Made by a program: the position numbers and the translations under genes. The notes under the pieces were generated by a model that was not told where the DNA came from, ran no database searches, and worked only from the letters and a program-made list of their open reading frames with translations. Below, one piece after another: positions 33,615-45,408 of a DNA stretch of 64,000 nt (the stretch's first letter is position 1; every line of letters starts with the position of its first letter). Source of the DNA: Euclidia mi (lineage: Eukaryota; Arthropoda; Insecta; Lepidoptera; Erebidae). Location of the stretch: assembly GCA_944739405.2 (NCBI GenBank), contig OX123190.2:64437805-64501804 (forward strand), in the 5' to 3' direction.

Positions 33615-34735
33615 GATTGATATTTCTTCAATTTTGAAGTCTGTCCTGGATATAAATAATTCGTTTGTAATTTATAAAAAATATTTTTCAAATTACTGGG
33701 GACTGGTAAATTATTGAATGGACGGTTGGTATAGTGGCTTAAACGGCCGCCTTGCCGCTTGACACTGCGCCGAGTGTTGTGGGTACAATTCTCGCAGGAG
33801 AAAACATTTTGTGTAAACCATAAATTATTGTTTCGAGTCTGGACTCGAAACAACAATTTATCGTTTACAATAAACACCCAGGTGTGTATTGTGTCCGTTG
33901 TAGGATGTTTGTAAAGTCCTATGTGATACAGGATTTATTCCTAGTGCGGAAGTTGTCTTTTAAAAAAACACAAAACACTATTTAAATAACGTCCGCAATA
34001 AGTAAATAGAAATAAAGTCGGTCCTAATGCAAAAGAGTCACTTTATGAAAGTTCCTGTAGCAATTTCTGCGAATATATAAAGTATCCTTTATAATAACAC
34101 CTGAGAGAGATAGCTAGATAAATGGCTACAGGCATTTACGCCGACCAATTTGGGAACTCAACAACGCTGCCAAAAAAACCATTAAAAGCATAAACGTAAT
34201 TTTTTCTCCCTTATACTCATGTAGGTATTATGGTAATTACGTGACTAGAAGCAACGCATTAAAATTAAATTCGCCTATAAATCATACGCTCACGCCTTTT
34301 ATCTCCAAAGGGGTAGGTAGAGCTGTAACATTACACCCACCTTTCGCTATGAATTTTCAGGTCGAAAATGCGGACATACTCAGTAACACTTTGCCCGACG
34401 CATACGCTATTCATTGGACCACAATGGCAATCATATAAACCAAGTCATGTTTAATTTATTTTAACCAGTCATGTTAATATTTGCAAATGTTTTACGCGAA
34501 GATAAAACGAAAAAAGGTTATAAAATTAAAAAGGGACGCGGCACCGTGTCAGCCTCTTTGAGATGAGATCTTGTTCAATATCTTGTAAATAACCCCAAAA
34601 TAGGCCGCATCTTTTGGTCTAACAAACATTCTTATATCTTAACCCAGTCGAAAAATAAAGCCATTTCTCTGTTTCAATTGTAGAAATAGATATGTTTAAT
34701 GAACATTAAAATGTTAGTAGCAAAAATGACTACAT
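33615..34735. other. No gene; short repeat fragments
   Basis: GATTCGAGTCTGGACTCGAAACAACAATTT near 33832-33860 is a short palindromic stretch. At 34286-34380 a diverged minus-strand relative of the (ATGT)n retroposon appears (CTCACGCCTTTTATCTCCAAAGGGGTAGGTAGAG). Nothing else is supported. Confidence 0.4.
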
Positions 34736-34972
34736 ACATACATACATAGACTCACGCCTGTTTCCCCGAAGGGGTAGGCAGAGGCATATTAAACGCCCAC
34801 TTTTCGCCAGTGTTTTGATCCCACGTAATAGGTGGCGAGCCTATTGCCGCTTATTGGGACATTTTGTTTGCCAGAGCCTCGTCCGTTGATCGGCAGGTGC
34901 ACCACTTGCAGGTGAGGTTGGCTTGGGACCCTAAGTTCTTTGTGGGAACCCTGTGCACCCTGTATAAATAGA
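34736..34972 (-). mobile_element. Short retroposon with (ATGT)n tail, copy 2
   Basis: Antisense sister of 10033-10268: TACATACATACATA tail, CCCCGAAGGGGTAGGCAGAGG, CGCCAGTGTTTTGATCCCACGTAATAGG, GATCGGCAGGTGCACCACTTGCAGG. Nearly the same length, so the 5' start is shared by both copies and probably real. Confidence 0.75.
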
Positions 34973-35769
34973 ATAGGTATAATAGGTAGAATAGGTAATG
35001 TGTAAATAGAATAGGTTCGCAAGAAAGCTTTATGATGTTCGAATTATTTACGAATATGAGATCTTTTTACCTATGTTTGCTATACATGATTGATTGAGGG
35101 TAATTGGACTCTTCTGCTCAGTAATATAATAACAGTACGCTTTGAAAAGTCCTTAGAGCTTTAGAATGTTTGTTGACTTGTATTTTACGCTTGGAAATTC
35201 AGTGATCATTATTTCAAAATTCTACACATTACTAATAAGTAGCTTTCGGCCACAAAGTCGCACGCAAGTGAAAGGTAATATTACCTATACTATATCAAGT
35301 ACCTACATGAATAAAAAGAACAACATTTTGATGTTTCCTTTGTAATATTTAAATCCATTACCACATGGAAAGAGCTTGTTACCTCAAAGTAACATTCAAC
35401 TGCTATTTAAGATTTATTTTCGCTGAAGTCAATGTCAGTCACCGAGATTTATTTTTATGCCAATATTCATCAGCTTTTGTTAAGCCGTTCACGTCTTACT
35501 CCTGATAATCCAAATCCGGAACATAATTACAAATATTCAATCACGAGGCCTGCTTTATTGTTTTCCATTTTGTAGGTAGCAGAGAATAAGCTTACGCAAC
35601 CAAAGCCTCTAAAACAAAATGCTGGAATAAGAGAACAGCGTTGGGTACCTATAAATCATTTATCAATGGAGTGAACCATTGTGAGCCTTGTATGAAATCT
35701 AGTTTAGGGTAGCATGGGGCCACTTACCAACTCAGTAAGTGCGAGTCGAATGGTTACACGAAGTGAACT

Positions 35770-36140
35770 TATACAGGGTGTAAAAAGACCCTTAACGAAA
35801 ACTGAAATCCCATGTTGTACCAATCAGTACGAACATTTTTTACTTCGGCACTATACCTGGGAAATTACTGGTTCAGGAGATATTGAGGATCAAAGTTAGT
35901 ATGGTTTTTTTCTAATTAGGTAAAAAATCAATGCATTTACCCCGCCAATATGTTCTTTAGATGCCCTATAGCCCCATGGATAAGTAGGTATTTTGAGAAT
36001 TGCACTAGCGCGCTTTTAATTGCGGTTTGAAAAATGTGAAACTCAAAAATAAATTCGTTTCCCAGGTATTGTATGACTTGGCATGATGTCCACTATGAGC
36101 AGCCTTCAGCTTGGTGATGGGTCTTGTGACACCCTGTATA
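35770..36140. mobile_element. MITE with TATACAGGGTGT ends
   Basis: 371 bases beginning TATACAGGGTGTAAAAAGACCC and ending GGGTCTTGTGACACCCTGTATA, a 12-base perfect terminal inverted repeat with further matches inside. Non-coding. The ACAGGGTGT terminus is common among arthropod MITEs; the superfamily is not certain. The flanks 34973-35769 and 36141-36821 show no gene. Confidence 0.7.
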
Positions 36141-36821
36141 ATGATATCGAACCTTTTCTGAACGTGCACTATGTCCGTTGGTTTGTTTGTAGGCTATTAG
36201 AGCCGTAGTAGGTTCACAATTAAAATTTTCACAGAGTGTATCGCCCCTTTATTGGTAAAACCGATTATCTACCGAAAACTAAACTTGTGGCAATAATGAT
36301 TTAAAAGTTTGACAGAATAATTATGTAACTAAATTTCATATATCTTACCTGCAATCATGAAATTATAATGGAACAACTAATAAAGTATGTTTGTAAATCA
36401 TAAAAATAGAAGTACTTTATTGTTAATGCTTGAAAAAATGCCAAACACTATCTTCAGGGAGGTTATTTAGTTGTTTTTTCCTGAATAACGACATAAGCAT
36501 ATATATCATTAATTAAATCACTTGGAGCTTATCTTAAAGCTTCACCGTAACCTTTCGAAGAAAGTAATAAGATACCAAAAACAACTGTATAAATAACACT
36601 CTGAAACATTCTACAAATCGAAATTTTAAAAATGATAATTGGTTTTGCTTGAGTAAAATTAAGAATTGTGGTAGACTATCTGCAAAATGTTCATACAACG
36701 AACTACAGCAAGCCTGGTCTATTTTTATAATTACAAAAATACCAAATAATCATTACTTATCTACATGACAGTAAAACTGAATAAAGGAGGAAAATTATAA
36801 GAATGATATATTATTAATAAC

Positions 36822-37066
36822 TAGCCGTTTTCAGCGGTTTCACCCGCGTCCTGAGGGAACTACTTCGCGTACCCGAAAAAGCCAAATATTTTACGGATCC
36901 CTACTTTTTCGAAAATAAAATATAACCTATGTTACTCGTAGATAATGTAGCTTTCTAATGGTGAAGGAATTTTTAAAATCGGTCCAGTAGTTTTTGAGTT
37001 TATCCATTACAAACAAACAAACAAAATTACAAATCTTTCCTCTTTATAATATTATAGTGTAGATAA
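36822..37066 (-). mobile_element. Helitron-like short element, antisense
   Basis: Starts on the plus strand with ACTAGCCGTTTTCAGCGGTTTCACCCGCG, the mirror of a 3' hairpin plus CTAG, and ends near TAATATTATAGTGTAGA, which on the minus strand is a 5' TCTACACTATAATATTA. Between them is the usual conserved stretch ATCGGTCCAGTAGTTTTTGAGTTTATCC. Confidence 0.5.
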
Positions 37067-37070
37067 TAAT

Positions 37071-37934
37071 AAAACCCCTCTGGGGCAGTCGTTAACCTCA
37101 TCATGAGACTAACTCAATCTCAGAGGCAGTAACAGCTTTCAAACATCACCTTTATCTTGTGATATATATTATAGTACAGGATAGAAAGACAGCTTACAAA
37201 CCGCAGGGCAGCTTTGTGGCGAGCTGAATGTGTGTGGAGACACTGCCGTCCCGATTGCTTCAGAGGGTTCGGTCAGGGCCTCATCTCCAGCTTGCCTTTA
37301 TTGGCTTGTTGGAGTGTGGAGTGGATTACCAAGAGTGCCCGCAGGACCCTCGACTCTGGCTTGCCTTGGTCGCCCAGCCAGAGGGAAGCCACAAGAGCTA
37401 TTAGCTCGGTGGTGGAAGTGTCATTGTCAAGGGCGTAACTACGGGGAAACCCGCTCCGGGCCTCCGTTATCACGAGGCCTGCGATGGCGAAACCGGTGCC
37501 GCACCGCTCTACACCCCTAGCCGCTCACACCGGTGTTGCCCTCTTGTTGTTTATGGCAGAGTTTGTTTGTCTTGGCGGTTATCTAGAGAGGGCCCATCCA
37601 GTGAGTTGGCGAGTTACTGCCTGCCCCTTTTCGACATACTATAAGAGTATTTAGATCAGGTGCCGTTTTCTATCCATAGTGTTCACCTAGACCAACCCAT
37701 TAAATATCCATCCCAATAGCCCAGATTAATTAGGTTCCATGCAAGTAGTAATAGTCTTGCACCTGCTGCGGCTAATCCGTGACTGCACTTAATAGTGCAG
37801 TTATGGAGGCGCCTCAGCAGGTATCACATCGCATTCTAGATTAAAACTCTCAAAGGGCCTCTGTGCTTTGGACCTATGTCTGCGTGTACGCCTGCCAAAT
37901 AGCCGTGATAGAGAAACAAATATTAATAATTATA
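37071..37934 (+). mobile_element. GC-rich short retroposon, copy B, beside a LINE (ATT)n tail
   Basis: Sister of 9123-9954 in the opposite orientation. It starts after AGATAATAATAA, carries about 55 more bases at the 5' side (CCCTCTGGGGCAGTCG...) than copy A, then AACAGCTTTCAAACATCACC, CCGCAGGGCAGCTTTGTGGC, GAGGGCCCATCCAGTGAGTTGG and AGCCGTGATAGAG, and ends in ATTAATAATTATAATAATC. The adjoining sequence is the (ATT)-like tail of LINE E. Open frames inside differ from those of copy A by frameshifts and are not genes. Confidence 0.65.
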
Positions 37935-39490
37935 ATAATCATTTATTTCGGAAACATTCCATTTTCATACAAATAAAACCAAAAACAAAAACACAGAACA
38001 AAATACATTAGTGACCTTAACATTCGGAAATTAAAATGAGCACTTTGTCTAATTCAAAAACCTTCCCTCGGCACCGGGACCGCAGCAATGTATACGGGAC
38101 CAGTGCATCAGGAATGGAGTCTGGTTTCCCTGCAATATTTAGAGGGATGCTATTGGGGCTTCTAAGCATTCTGCTCATCAAAGATGCAGTTCTCTTGCGT
38201 ATGATCGCTGGCTGTCTATGTTTGCCTCAGCAAACATGCTTGACGCGCTACAAAACCGCGGAAGCCCCAATAGTGCCCGGAATGCGTTATTGTATTGCAC
38301 GCGAAGAGCGTTGTAGGTTCTCTGCGTATATCTGAGCCACAGGCTGTAGGTGTAAAAAGTCTAGCAGTATGCCTTGAACAGAGTAATTTTAACTTCCTTA
38401 GTGCACCTAGCAAACCTGCGCACCAGCATATTGCATCGAACTGGCTACGCCCTTCGTTCCCTCTCTACATCAATATCATCACCTAGGTCCTCATTCAAAA
38501 GGTGTCCTAGGTATTTAAACTGTGACACCCTTTTCAGTTTCACCCTGTAAATGTAAACTGGCGGGTTTTCTCAGGTTTTCTGCAACTTATTCGAAAAATC
38601 ATAGCCTCGCTTTTCCCGACTCGCTTTTTTGTAAAGTAGGCCATGAGCAGTGGCATATTGTTCACACACTGTAAGCAAACGTCTGAGATTATCAAAAGAC
38701 GGGCGCAGCAATGCCATGTCATCCGCGTAGCTGATACTGTACTGTTGATAGTCTTACCATCAACAGAGTATCCGACACCAGTACTACTGAACTTCTCGAT
38801 CAGCTGATCGATGTATAGACTGAAAAGCGCTGGCGGCGTCACCTTTTACCTCACACCACACCTCAGCCCATAGGTACTAGCCAGAAAATGCACGCGACCA
38901 TCTAACCTGATTTATTTGATGGCCATACCAGTACTGGAGAAGGCTGATTAGCTCATGAGGTGTGGATTTGTGTTTCTATCTGTGTTTGAGTGCCAGAATA
39001 GCTGTTTCGGTCGATAACCCTGCTCTAAAGCCGAACTGAGAATCATATCCTTTGAAGTGGCAGGCAGACATATTATGTCTGACAGCCCAAGTCGTTAAAA
39101 TGGCAAGCAGACATAATATGTCTGATTACGAATGGCACAATATTTGCCCGCCACTTTACGCCATATTGGCTCGGAAATTCTGCCATTTGAGCGGCTATGG
39201 TTTAAGCTGCTCAGTCATTCTACGCTCAATCACACAATCAAGAACCTTGGCTATTACGGTCGCTATGGATATAGGCCTATAGTTATCCTTGTCTGCCACA
39301 TCCTTGCTTTTACTCTTGACTATTAGTAAAACTATTGTTCTCATCAGTTCTGTTGGTAAATAGGAATGCCGCAAACTAAAGTTAAATAGCATAGATAAAA
39401 CCCTCGGCAGATGCGGACCAGCACGTTGTAAATGTTCTATGCTAAGGCCAGTATGTCCTGGAGATTTACCCCTGGTCATAGATTTAAGAA
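37935..39490 (-). pseudogene. LINE E: antisense LINE, truncated and internally deleted ORF2
   Basis: Read from 39479 down: KSPGHTGLSIEHL, DNYRPISIATVIAKVLDCVI and ERRMTEQLKP (RT blocks 1-2). A disturbed stretch follows at 39050-39190, with two copies of CAGACATA.TATGTCTG 43 bases apart. Then come QFGFRAGLSTETAI near 39000-39040, CGVRQGDAAS near 38845, FSLYIDQLIEKFSSTGVGY at 38770-38840 and YADDMALLRP at about 38712-38735. The segment that should hold the first catalytic Asp (motif A) is missing between the STETAI and GVRQGD blocks. The 3' untranslated region reaches 37935 (tail CATTTATTTCGG). The clade is not certain; the GVRQGD and QLIE motifs differ from the Jockey-type copies. Not functional. 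Confidence 0.7.
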
Positions 39491-39867
39491 TGTTTTTTTA
39501 TTTCTTTTGCTTATATTTTAATCTCTGCTTAAAAATCATTTCTTCAAATATCAACCCAGTGCGAGGTTTACCATCCCCCACCCAGTTCAGAAAAGCCCTT
39601 CTAGCATTTCTATGAGCGGCCATCCTATGACAGTGCGTTGTTTTCTACCAACTCTCACTGCACTAAAACTGTGTACTGCTGCTTCCCGGAGCCGCGTACT
39701 CCTTATTTATTTTCATATTCATACATTGTAGCATAATCTCAACGTTAGTCTTGGTTTTAGCTGAAAATATTTATGTAGAAACATCACCATACACTTCGGT
39801 GAAAAACAACTATTTAAGCATAGTTGCTTTTACTTGTATTAAAACCTAAACGATATGATCTCTGATG
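39491..39867. other. No gene seen
   Basis: AT-rich between two repeats. Nothing recognised. Confidence 0.4.
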
Positions 39868-40395
39868 TTGTGGAAAAAATTGGGCAAGTGCGAGTCGGAC
39901 TCGCGCACGAAGGGTTCCGTACCATCATCTATAAAAGAAAATCACGTTTGTTGTATATATACTTAAATATTTTTTAAGTTTCTACTTGTTTATTAAGATC
40001 GAGTAACAAATTGCTTAAAAATTACGTTTGTTGTATGGGAGCCCCCCTTTATTATTTACTTTTTTTAATTTAATTATTTATTTATTAAAGGTAATATACA
40101 ACTACATATTCCGTGAAAATTTTAAGCGTCTACCTGTTACCGTTAGTAATTTTGAGCAAAAATACGAAAAAAAAAACACGTTTATTGTATGGGACCCCCC
40201 CTTAATATTTTCATTTTTTTTATTTTTAGTATTTGTTGTTATAGCGGCAACCGAAATACACAATTTGTGAAAATTTCAGCTTTCTAGCTATCACGGTTTA
40301 TGAGATACAGCCTGGTGACAGACAGACAGACAGACAGACAGCGGAGGCTTAGTAATAGGGTTCCGATTTTTACCTTTTAGGTACGGAACCCTAAA
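39868..40395 (-). mobile_element. GGTTCCGTAC repeat, copy 1
   Basis: Carries GTGCGAGTCGGACTCGCGC and AGGGTTCCGTACC at the left, twin stretches TTTGTTGTATGGGA(G/-)CCCCCC (40028 and 40184), a (CAGA)n run at 40318-40341, and GGTACGGAACCCTAAAAA at the right. Known as an abundant non-coding mobile repeat in moths and butterflies. A diverged relative in the opposite orientation lies at 55851-56538. Confidence 0.7.
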
Positions 40396-41365
40396 AACAA
40401 TTAAAGCTACTTAATCTCTTTTAATTGAATTAAAATCTGCACAAATGCGAAGGATTATGTTCTGTTAAAAGCGAGTAGAACGACTTACTTTCTTTTTAAT
40501 GTGTAAGAAGTACTTACCAATAATCCAGCAAAACCAGAACCATTTAAAGAATTTTAGTTTGTATTAGTACAATGCTTCAGTATGTTCAGAGTGTAAGCAA
40601 ATTGCAACTAAAATAAGATATGAAACTGAATGTGTTTTTGATTGCAAGGCTTCAAAAAAATCATACCGGTATAAGACTTTAGCTGTTATTGAATGCAGAC
40701 GTTACCTAAAAGCTTGTATTATAATTGTTTTTTTGCGTATCTATCTCGGAAACTATGCATCCTATCGAAAAATCGGTTTTACCTGTAGATAAAGCTCAAA
40801 AAGTTGAGTAGATTGGTGTAAATAACTCATTTTTGTAAAAAAGTGTAGATAATCGGTTTTACCAATAAATTGACGGTATGTATGTTAAATGTAAAGTATT
40901 AAATCTTATAATATACATTGAATATGAAAGTATCTGTATACTTATTATTATAGCCATTATAAAAATAAGTATACAGATACTTATTGTTATAATGGTTATA
41001 ACAGCAATATAGATGTACACACACAAAATTACAATTCCCAAATTATGGCAGTCATGATAAAAGCGACGATTGAAGTACGAAATGTCGTGGGGACCCTGCG
41101 AGTACGCAACTCTAAAAATCCTACCGCAAGGCATGAGAAGGGTTCTCTATTGGAAGTGCCGAGGCAGCGAACATTTTCGCTCATTATCAGCCGAGACGCC
41201 GCAAACATTTTCATAATTTTTTTTTTGATATCGTTAATTCGATTTTTTGATGGCTTTAACGCAGTACAGCCTAGAATACAGCAGACTTGAAATATATTTT
41301 GCAGAAAATTAGGAAGGCAACAGCTTGTTTCGTCTATACTTTGATTCTCCTTTACATGATGTAAG
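40396..41365. other. No gene; compound hairpin at 40928-40982
   Basis: AAGTATCTGTATACTTATT at 40928 and its exact reverse complement ending at 40982 form a hairpin, and the sequence after it (CCATTATAAAAATAAG / CTTATTGTTATAATGG) can form a second, overlapping one. No coding sequence recognised. Confidence 0.5.
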
Positions 41366-41370
41366 TAAAC

Positions 41371-41851
41371 TGGCTCGGCGTTACACCGAAACCGTATGTT
41401 CCTAGTCGATTTGGGAAAACTATTAATATTGTGGACTGTAGGATGGCGGCTCGTACCGACTAAGAAATGAGGAAGTGAAAAGGTGTTGTGGTTAGGAGCC
41501 TCTTCGCAGCAGTCCTTTTCCTTGCAAATGGCGGCCGCTTGGTTTCTTCGGGAATTCTGAAGCGGCTTGAATCACTCCACTACACAAATCACTTCCACTC
41601 GCGAGTGGGTTTGTTAGGTTTTTTGGTATAAGCGGTAATAATTATATATAGCGGTGCGGATTGCGGCGGACATGCGTTTCCGAGCGTCTCGAATCTTCCA
41701 TTCTTTTTTCGTCGCCGTTGAGCAGGGTGGCCAGTAGCGAGGCGTTTTTGGGAGGGGATTCATTAAAGGATCGCTCGGACTAGCCGAGCAGCGACAAACC
41801 ATTGACGTTGACATAATTAACTAGCAATGGAAAGGATAGATGGCGCAACCA
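41371..41851 (-). repeat. 3' LTR of the BEL/Pao element
   Basis: 481 bases matching 45409-45901 with substitutions and small indels (for example CTCTTCGCAGCAG against CTCTTACCTTGCTCGGCAG). Directly inside it, CCCCCC at 41855-41860 is, on the minus strand, the purine tract that primes plus-strand synthesis. Confidence 0.9.
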
Positions 41852-42068
41852 TATCCCCCCGGCCCTAAAGGGTTGCCTTTAAAAAATTAATAAAATTAAA
41901 CTTAGCTATGTTGGGTGTACTACCGCATAACCCATCAATAGGGTAAGACAGCGATATGACAATAAAATTAATCAAAATTAACTTTAGCGAAAACTACAAA
42001 CGCAATAACAGTGAAAACTACAAACTAAATACTTAAACTAAGAGGTAGATCCAGCTTCAGGCTAGATC

Positions 42069-42971
42069 TCACTGAGTTGGAAGTGGACAGAGACGTACAA
42101 CAGGGCGCACGTAGCTCCCCTTCGCGGTTTTCACGGTAACAACGCGGGTTGTACCGTCCTTGAAAGTATGCAGTTTCTCTACGATGGCTAACGGCCATGA
42201 AAGCGGCGGAGCATTATCATGTATTATGACGACCAAAGTACCCTCCTGTTTAGGGGATGCAGGACTATTCCACTTGGATCTAGCCTGAAGCTGGTGTAGA
42301 TATTCCGCACGCCAGCGCCACCAGAACGACTGCACGAGTTTATCCAGCAGAGTATGTCTCTGGAGCAAGCTTGAAGAGTCTGCTTCAGGAGCCGGAAATG
42401 ACGATAATGGCACTGTGTTCAGAAAATGTGCAGGGCTTAACGCGAAGGGTTCTGCAGGGTCACTACTCAATGCCGTGGGCGGACGCGAGTTGATCAGTGC
42501 CTCGATTTGTGCAAGGACAGTTAAAAGCTCTTCGTAAGAGAGGATCTATTGACCTATAACTTTGAAGAGATGCGTTTTAATTACTTTGACCATGCTTTCC
42601 CAACATCCACCGAAATGTGGTGATGCTGGTGGAATGAACTTCCAGTCAATATGATCTATGGAAAGTTCTTCCTGAAGACGAGTACGATAACCCGCGACGT
42701 GATTGAAACAAGTAACGGGAACAAGTTCAATCAATTTACTAACGCGCTTGGCAACAAAAGTCTGCCAGCGGTGAGGAGATGAATAAATCCAAGCGAGCAC
42801 TACTTTGGAGTCAGAAAATGCGTATATTCTATTAATAGGGTAGTGGGGCAAAACTGTGTCTTGAACCTTGCGGAGCAGCTGAGACAGCAGAAGGGCCGCG
42901 CACAACTCCAGTCTCGCAACCGAAACGGTTTTAACAGGCGAGACCTTAGACTTGGCACAAACTAACTGCAC
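42069..42971 (-). pseudogene. BEL/Pao pol remnant: RNase H, then integrase C-terminal region
   Basis: Minus strand from 42971: an RNase H segment (VARLELCAALLLSQL, then AFSDSKVVLAWI with the catalytic Asp of the DS motif). After FNHVAGYRTR the sequence jumps to the end of the integrase (PPASPHFGGCWESMVK). A frameshift follows near 42546-42470 and then the C-terminal domain (FWWRWRAEYLHQLQ, then LSWPLAIVEKLHTF, ending VRPVVRLCPL). The catalytic core of the integrase lay in the lost stretch. Domain order is that of BEL/Pao pol proteins. No function is possible. Confidence 0.8.
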
Positions 42972-43007
42972 CGAGTAGTTAGAACCAATGCGGACTTGCA
43001 GATATAC

Positions 43008-43640
43008 TTAGCATAGCATAGCATAGCGTAGCTTTATCTTACACACAGTTTTAGCACCCACCTTGATTTTTTGAAGAACAGAACAACAACAAGACGTAAT
43101 ACAATGAGAAGTATGTAACGTAGGTACGGTACCCATAATCACATACCCAAATACCGTCTCAATAGCGGGCGGTAAATCATATCGCTCACTACGTACTATT
43201 TTAGTTAGTAGCAAGTGCGGAAATATTGAAGCTCCGATCAAGAGATCAATGCCTGTCGGATTCGCAAACTCCGCGTCTGCCAGCGGCAATGACTCGAGGT
43301 GAGTGAGTGATGCTACGTCTACATTAGCGTTCGGCAATGCGTCCGTGAAACGCTCCACGATAAGCGAAGAAATGTTAAAATTAATATCCCTATCAAAACG
43401 CGAATGTATTTTAACATCTACGGAACCCTTGCAATGTTTTTCTGACCCGCCGATTCCGTTGACCACTGAACTAGTATTTCTAAAGTTATTCCACAATCCA
43501 AGGCGTTTGAAACATTCAAATGTTATTAAATTGGTCTGAGACGCGCTATCGAGTAGACAACGTACCATGTGCGGCGACCCATTAACATCATAAACGATAC
43601 CTTGCGCTGTCGCTAACAGTACCGTCTTCCGTCCGTACAC
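43008..43640 (-). pseudogene. BEL/Pao protease domain remnant
   Basis: The 210-codon frame includes VRCLLDSASQTNLIT, where DSAS takes the place of the DSGS/DTGA active-site motif of retroviral-type aspartic proteases. LLIGASIFPHLL and VFGYVIMG follow, the conserved pattern of the DUF1758 protease region. In intact elements it cuts the polyprotein. The frame ends near 43008, and the reverse transcriptase that should follow is not found; homology resumes with RNase H at 42971. Confidence 0.8.
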
Positions 43641-43861
43641 TGCGTTTTGGCCCTGCGCGGATCATTATAGATGCGCGAGTGCCGTCCTCGCGTGCGCGTC
43701 GCCCGCGCGATGGATGTCTTACACAACGATATTTCATTCTGAATCGTGGGGGGCGCAGTAATCGTAGCCTGCACCTGCGACGTAAGTGTGTCAAGGTTAG
43801 CGGCTTGGCTTGACAACGGACTACTTTTATCAAAGTGCAACAATGAGTGGTGTCGTTGATT

Positions 43862-45067
43862 TCATGAACGACATCTCGTCTTACTAGAACAATCACTAGT
43901 TTTATGCTTTATACTTAAGCAATTAATGCAAGCTCTGTTGTCCTTCACGCACTTGAAACGAGCAGTCGGATTTAAACCATTAAAGGTGGGACACTTGTAG
44001 AAATGGTCATGCACAATATTACTGCACAGACACATCTGTGAATTAATTTTATTATATTCCGAGCATGTTACGTAAGATTGTGGATTAGGGACCGAGTTAT
44101 TATTACTGTTTCGCGATTTATTCAACCTTTGATTGCTGCGAACCGTTAGTGTTAGACGGGCTAGGTGAACTAGACTGCGTATTATGAAATATTCAACACT
44201 GATCTTTGATGAACGAAATAAAACTATCTAGTGTAGGTATTATATTATTGCGTTCCGTCATCTCGAAAGCACGAATTGTTTCAGTGTCAAACTTTTTTAA
44301 AGCGAGTTGAAGCAACATTAAGTCGGAAAGATCTTCTAATTTTAAGTTCCTAAGAGAATTAACCGCGGTTACGAAGTTATCTATAAACAGCTGGAAATTC
44401 GAGACAGATGCGGCACCGGACAGTTTAAGATTTAAAGCTTGGTCAAAGTAGGTAGACGCTAGGACGCGCGTGTCTTGATATCTATCAAGTAGTGACTGAA
44501 ATATGACCTGATAATTCTCAGCACTGGGTGTGACACCTGCAAATACGAACTGGGCCTTCAGTGACAGTTTACCTATTAAATAGTACAGCCTGTCAGCATC
44601 TGTCAGAGAACCATTATCGTGCACTGTAGACGACTAAAACTCGCATAGAATATCGGCCAGTTTCGTATATCGCCATCAAACGACACAATCTCGATTGGCG
44701 GTAACTTCGGCGTGCGAGCCGCGGAAACGGGCTGTGCCGAATATTTACCCTCCAATTGCGATTGTATACGCTTAATAATACAATAAAGGTCTTCGAAAGA
44801 GGTGTACGCCTAATAATTCGGTTTTTCATCAGGATTAGTAGAAAGCAATCTTGCGTTATAATCGTCTAGCAACTTATGAAAATCTGTTCGAATACTATCT
44901 ACTGTCATACAATAGCTGAGAAATGACTCCCTATTACTATCAGAAACGGTTGCGGTCTTTGAACGCTCATAAATGTTTTGAATACGCTCAAATAAAATAT
45001 TGCGTTTTGCTTCTAAGATTGTCATCTCTTTGTCTTCCGACACGCGTGACTTCCTTTGTTGTGACAT
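43862..45067 (-). pseudogene. BEL/Pao gag remnant
   Basis: Starts at 45067 with MSQQRKSRVSEDKE, a helical N-terminal segment up to a stop near 44810. A broken stretch to 44630 follows, then a 143-codon frame (44624-44193) of the DUF1759 capsid-like type (DRLYYLIGKLS, LLDRYQDTRVLAS, LRNLKLEDLSDL). Last comes a cysteine-rich region (44125-43862) with CNKINSQMCLCS-like and CVKDNRACINC...H...C knuckles for RNA binding. At least two stops or frameshifts separate the parts. Gag forms the particle that packages the element RNA. Confidence 0.75.
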
Positions 45068-45382
45068 GATTACGTAAGTATAAGCTAATGAGACCTAAAC
45101 AAAATAAGAATATCTAAAGTACCTATTATTTTACCTAAGTACCTAGGCAACACTTTAAAGCGGTGGAATTAAAAGTTGCTTGAAATATGAGATTTACAAG
45201 ACAACTATGATAGTTCCTGAAATAATAATTGGGTAAGTAGGTAGCTACATAAAAGTATATTACCTACTGATGCGTGCAAAAACAACCATGTGACGGTTAT
45301 GTGAATGGATTAGGAGTATAGCTAGGTGCTATAACTGCCTAGGTATATAGATATAACGAGGTTTTACGTATAAAACGTAAAT

Positions 45383-45402
45383 GAATCTGGCTCGAAGGAC
45401 CA
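45383..45402 (-). promoter_or_regulatory. Primer-binding site, tRNA-Tyr-like
   Basis: The plus strand here reads GAATCTGGCTCGAAGGACCA, which looks like the 3' end of a tRNA-Tyr with CCA, so the element RNA would pair with that tRNA to start minus-strand synthesis. It lies 6 bases inside the 5' LTR, the expected spacing. The tRNA identity is from memory of eukaryotic tRNA-Tyr acceptor stems. Confidence 0.65.
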
Positions 45403-45408
45403 AAAAAA

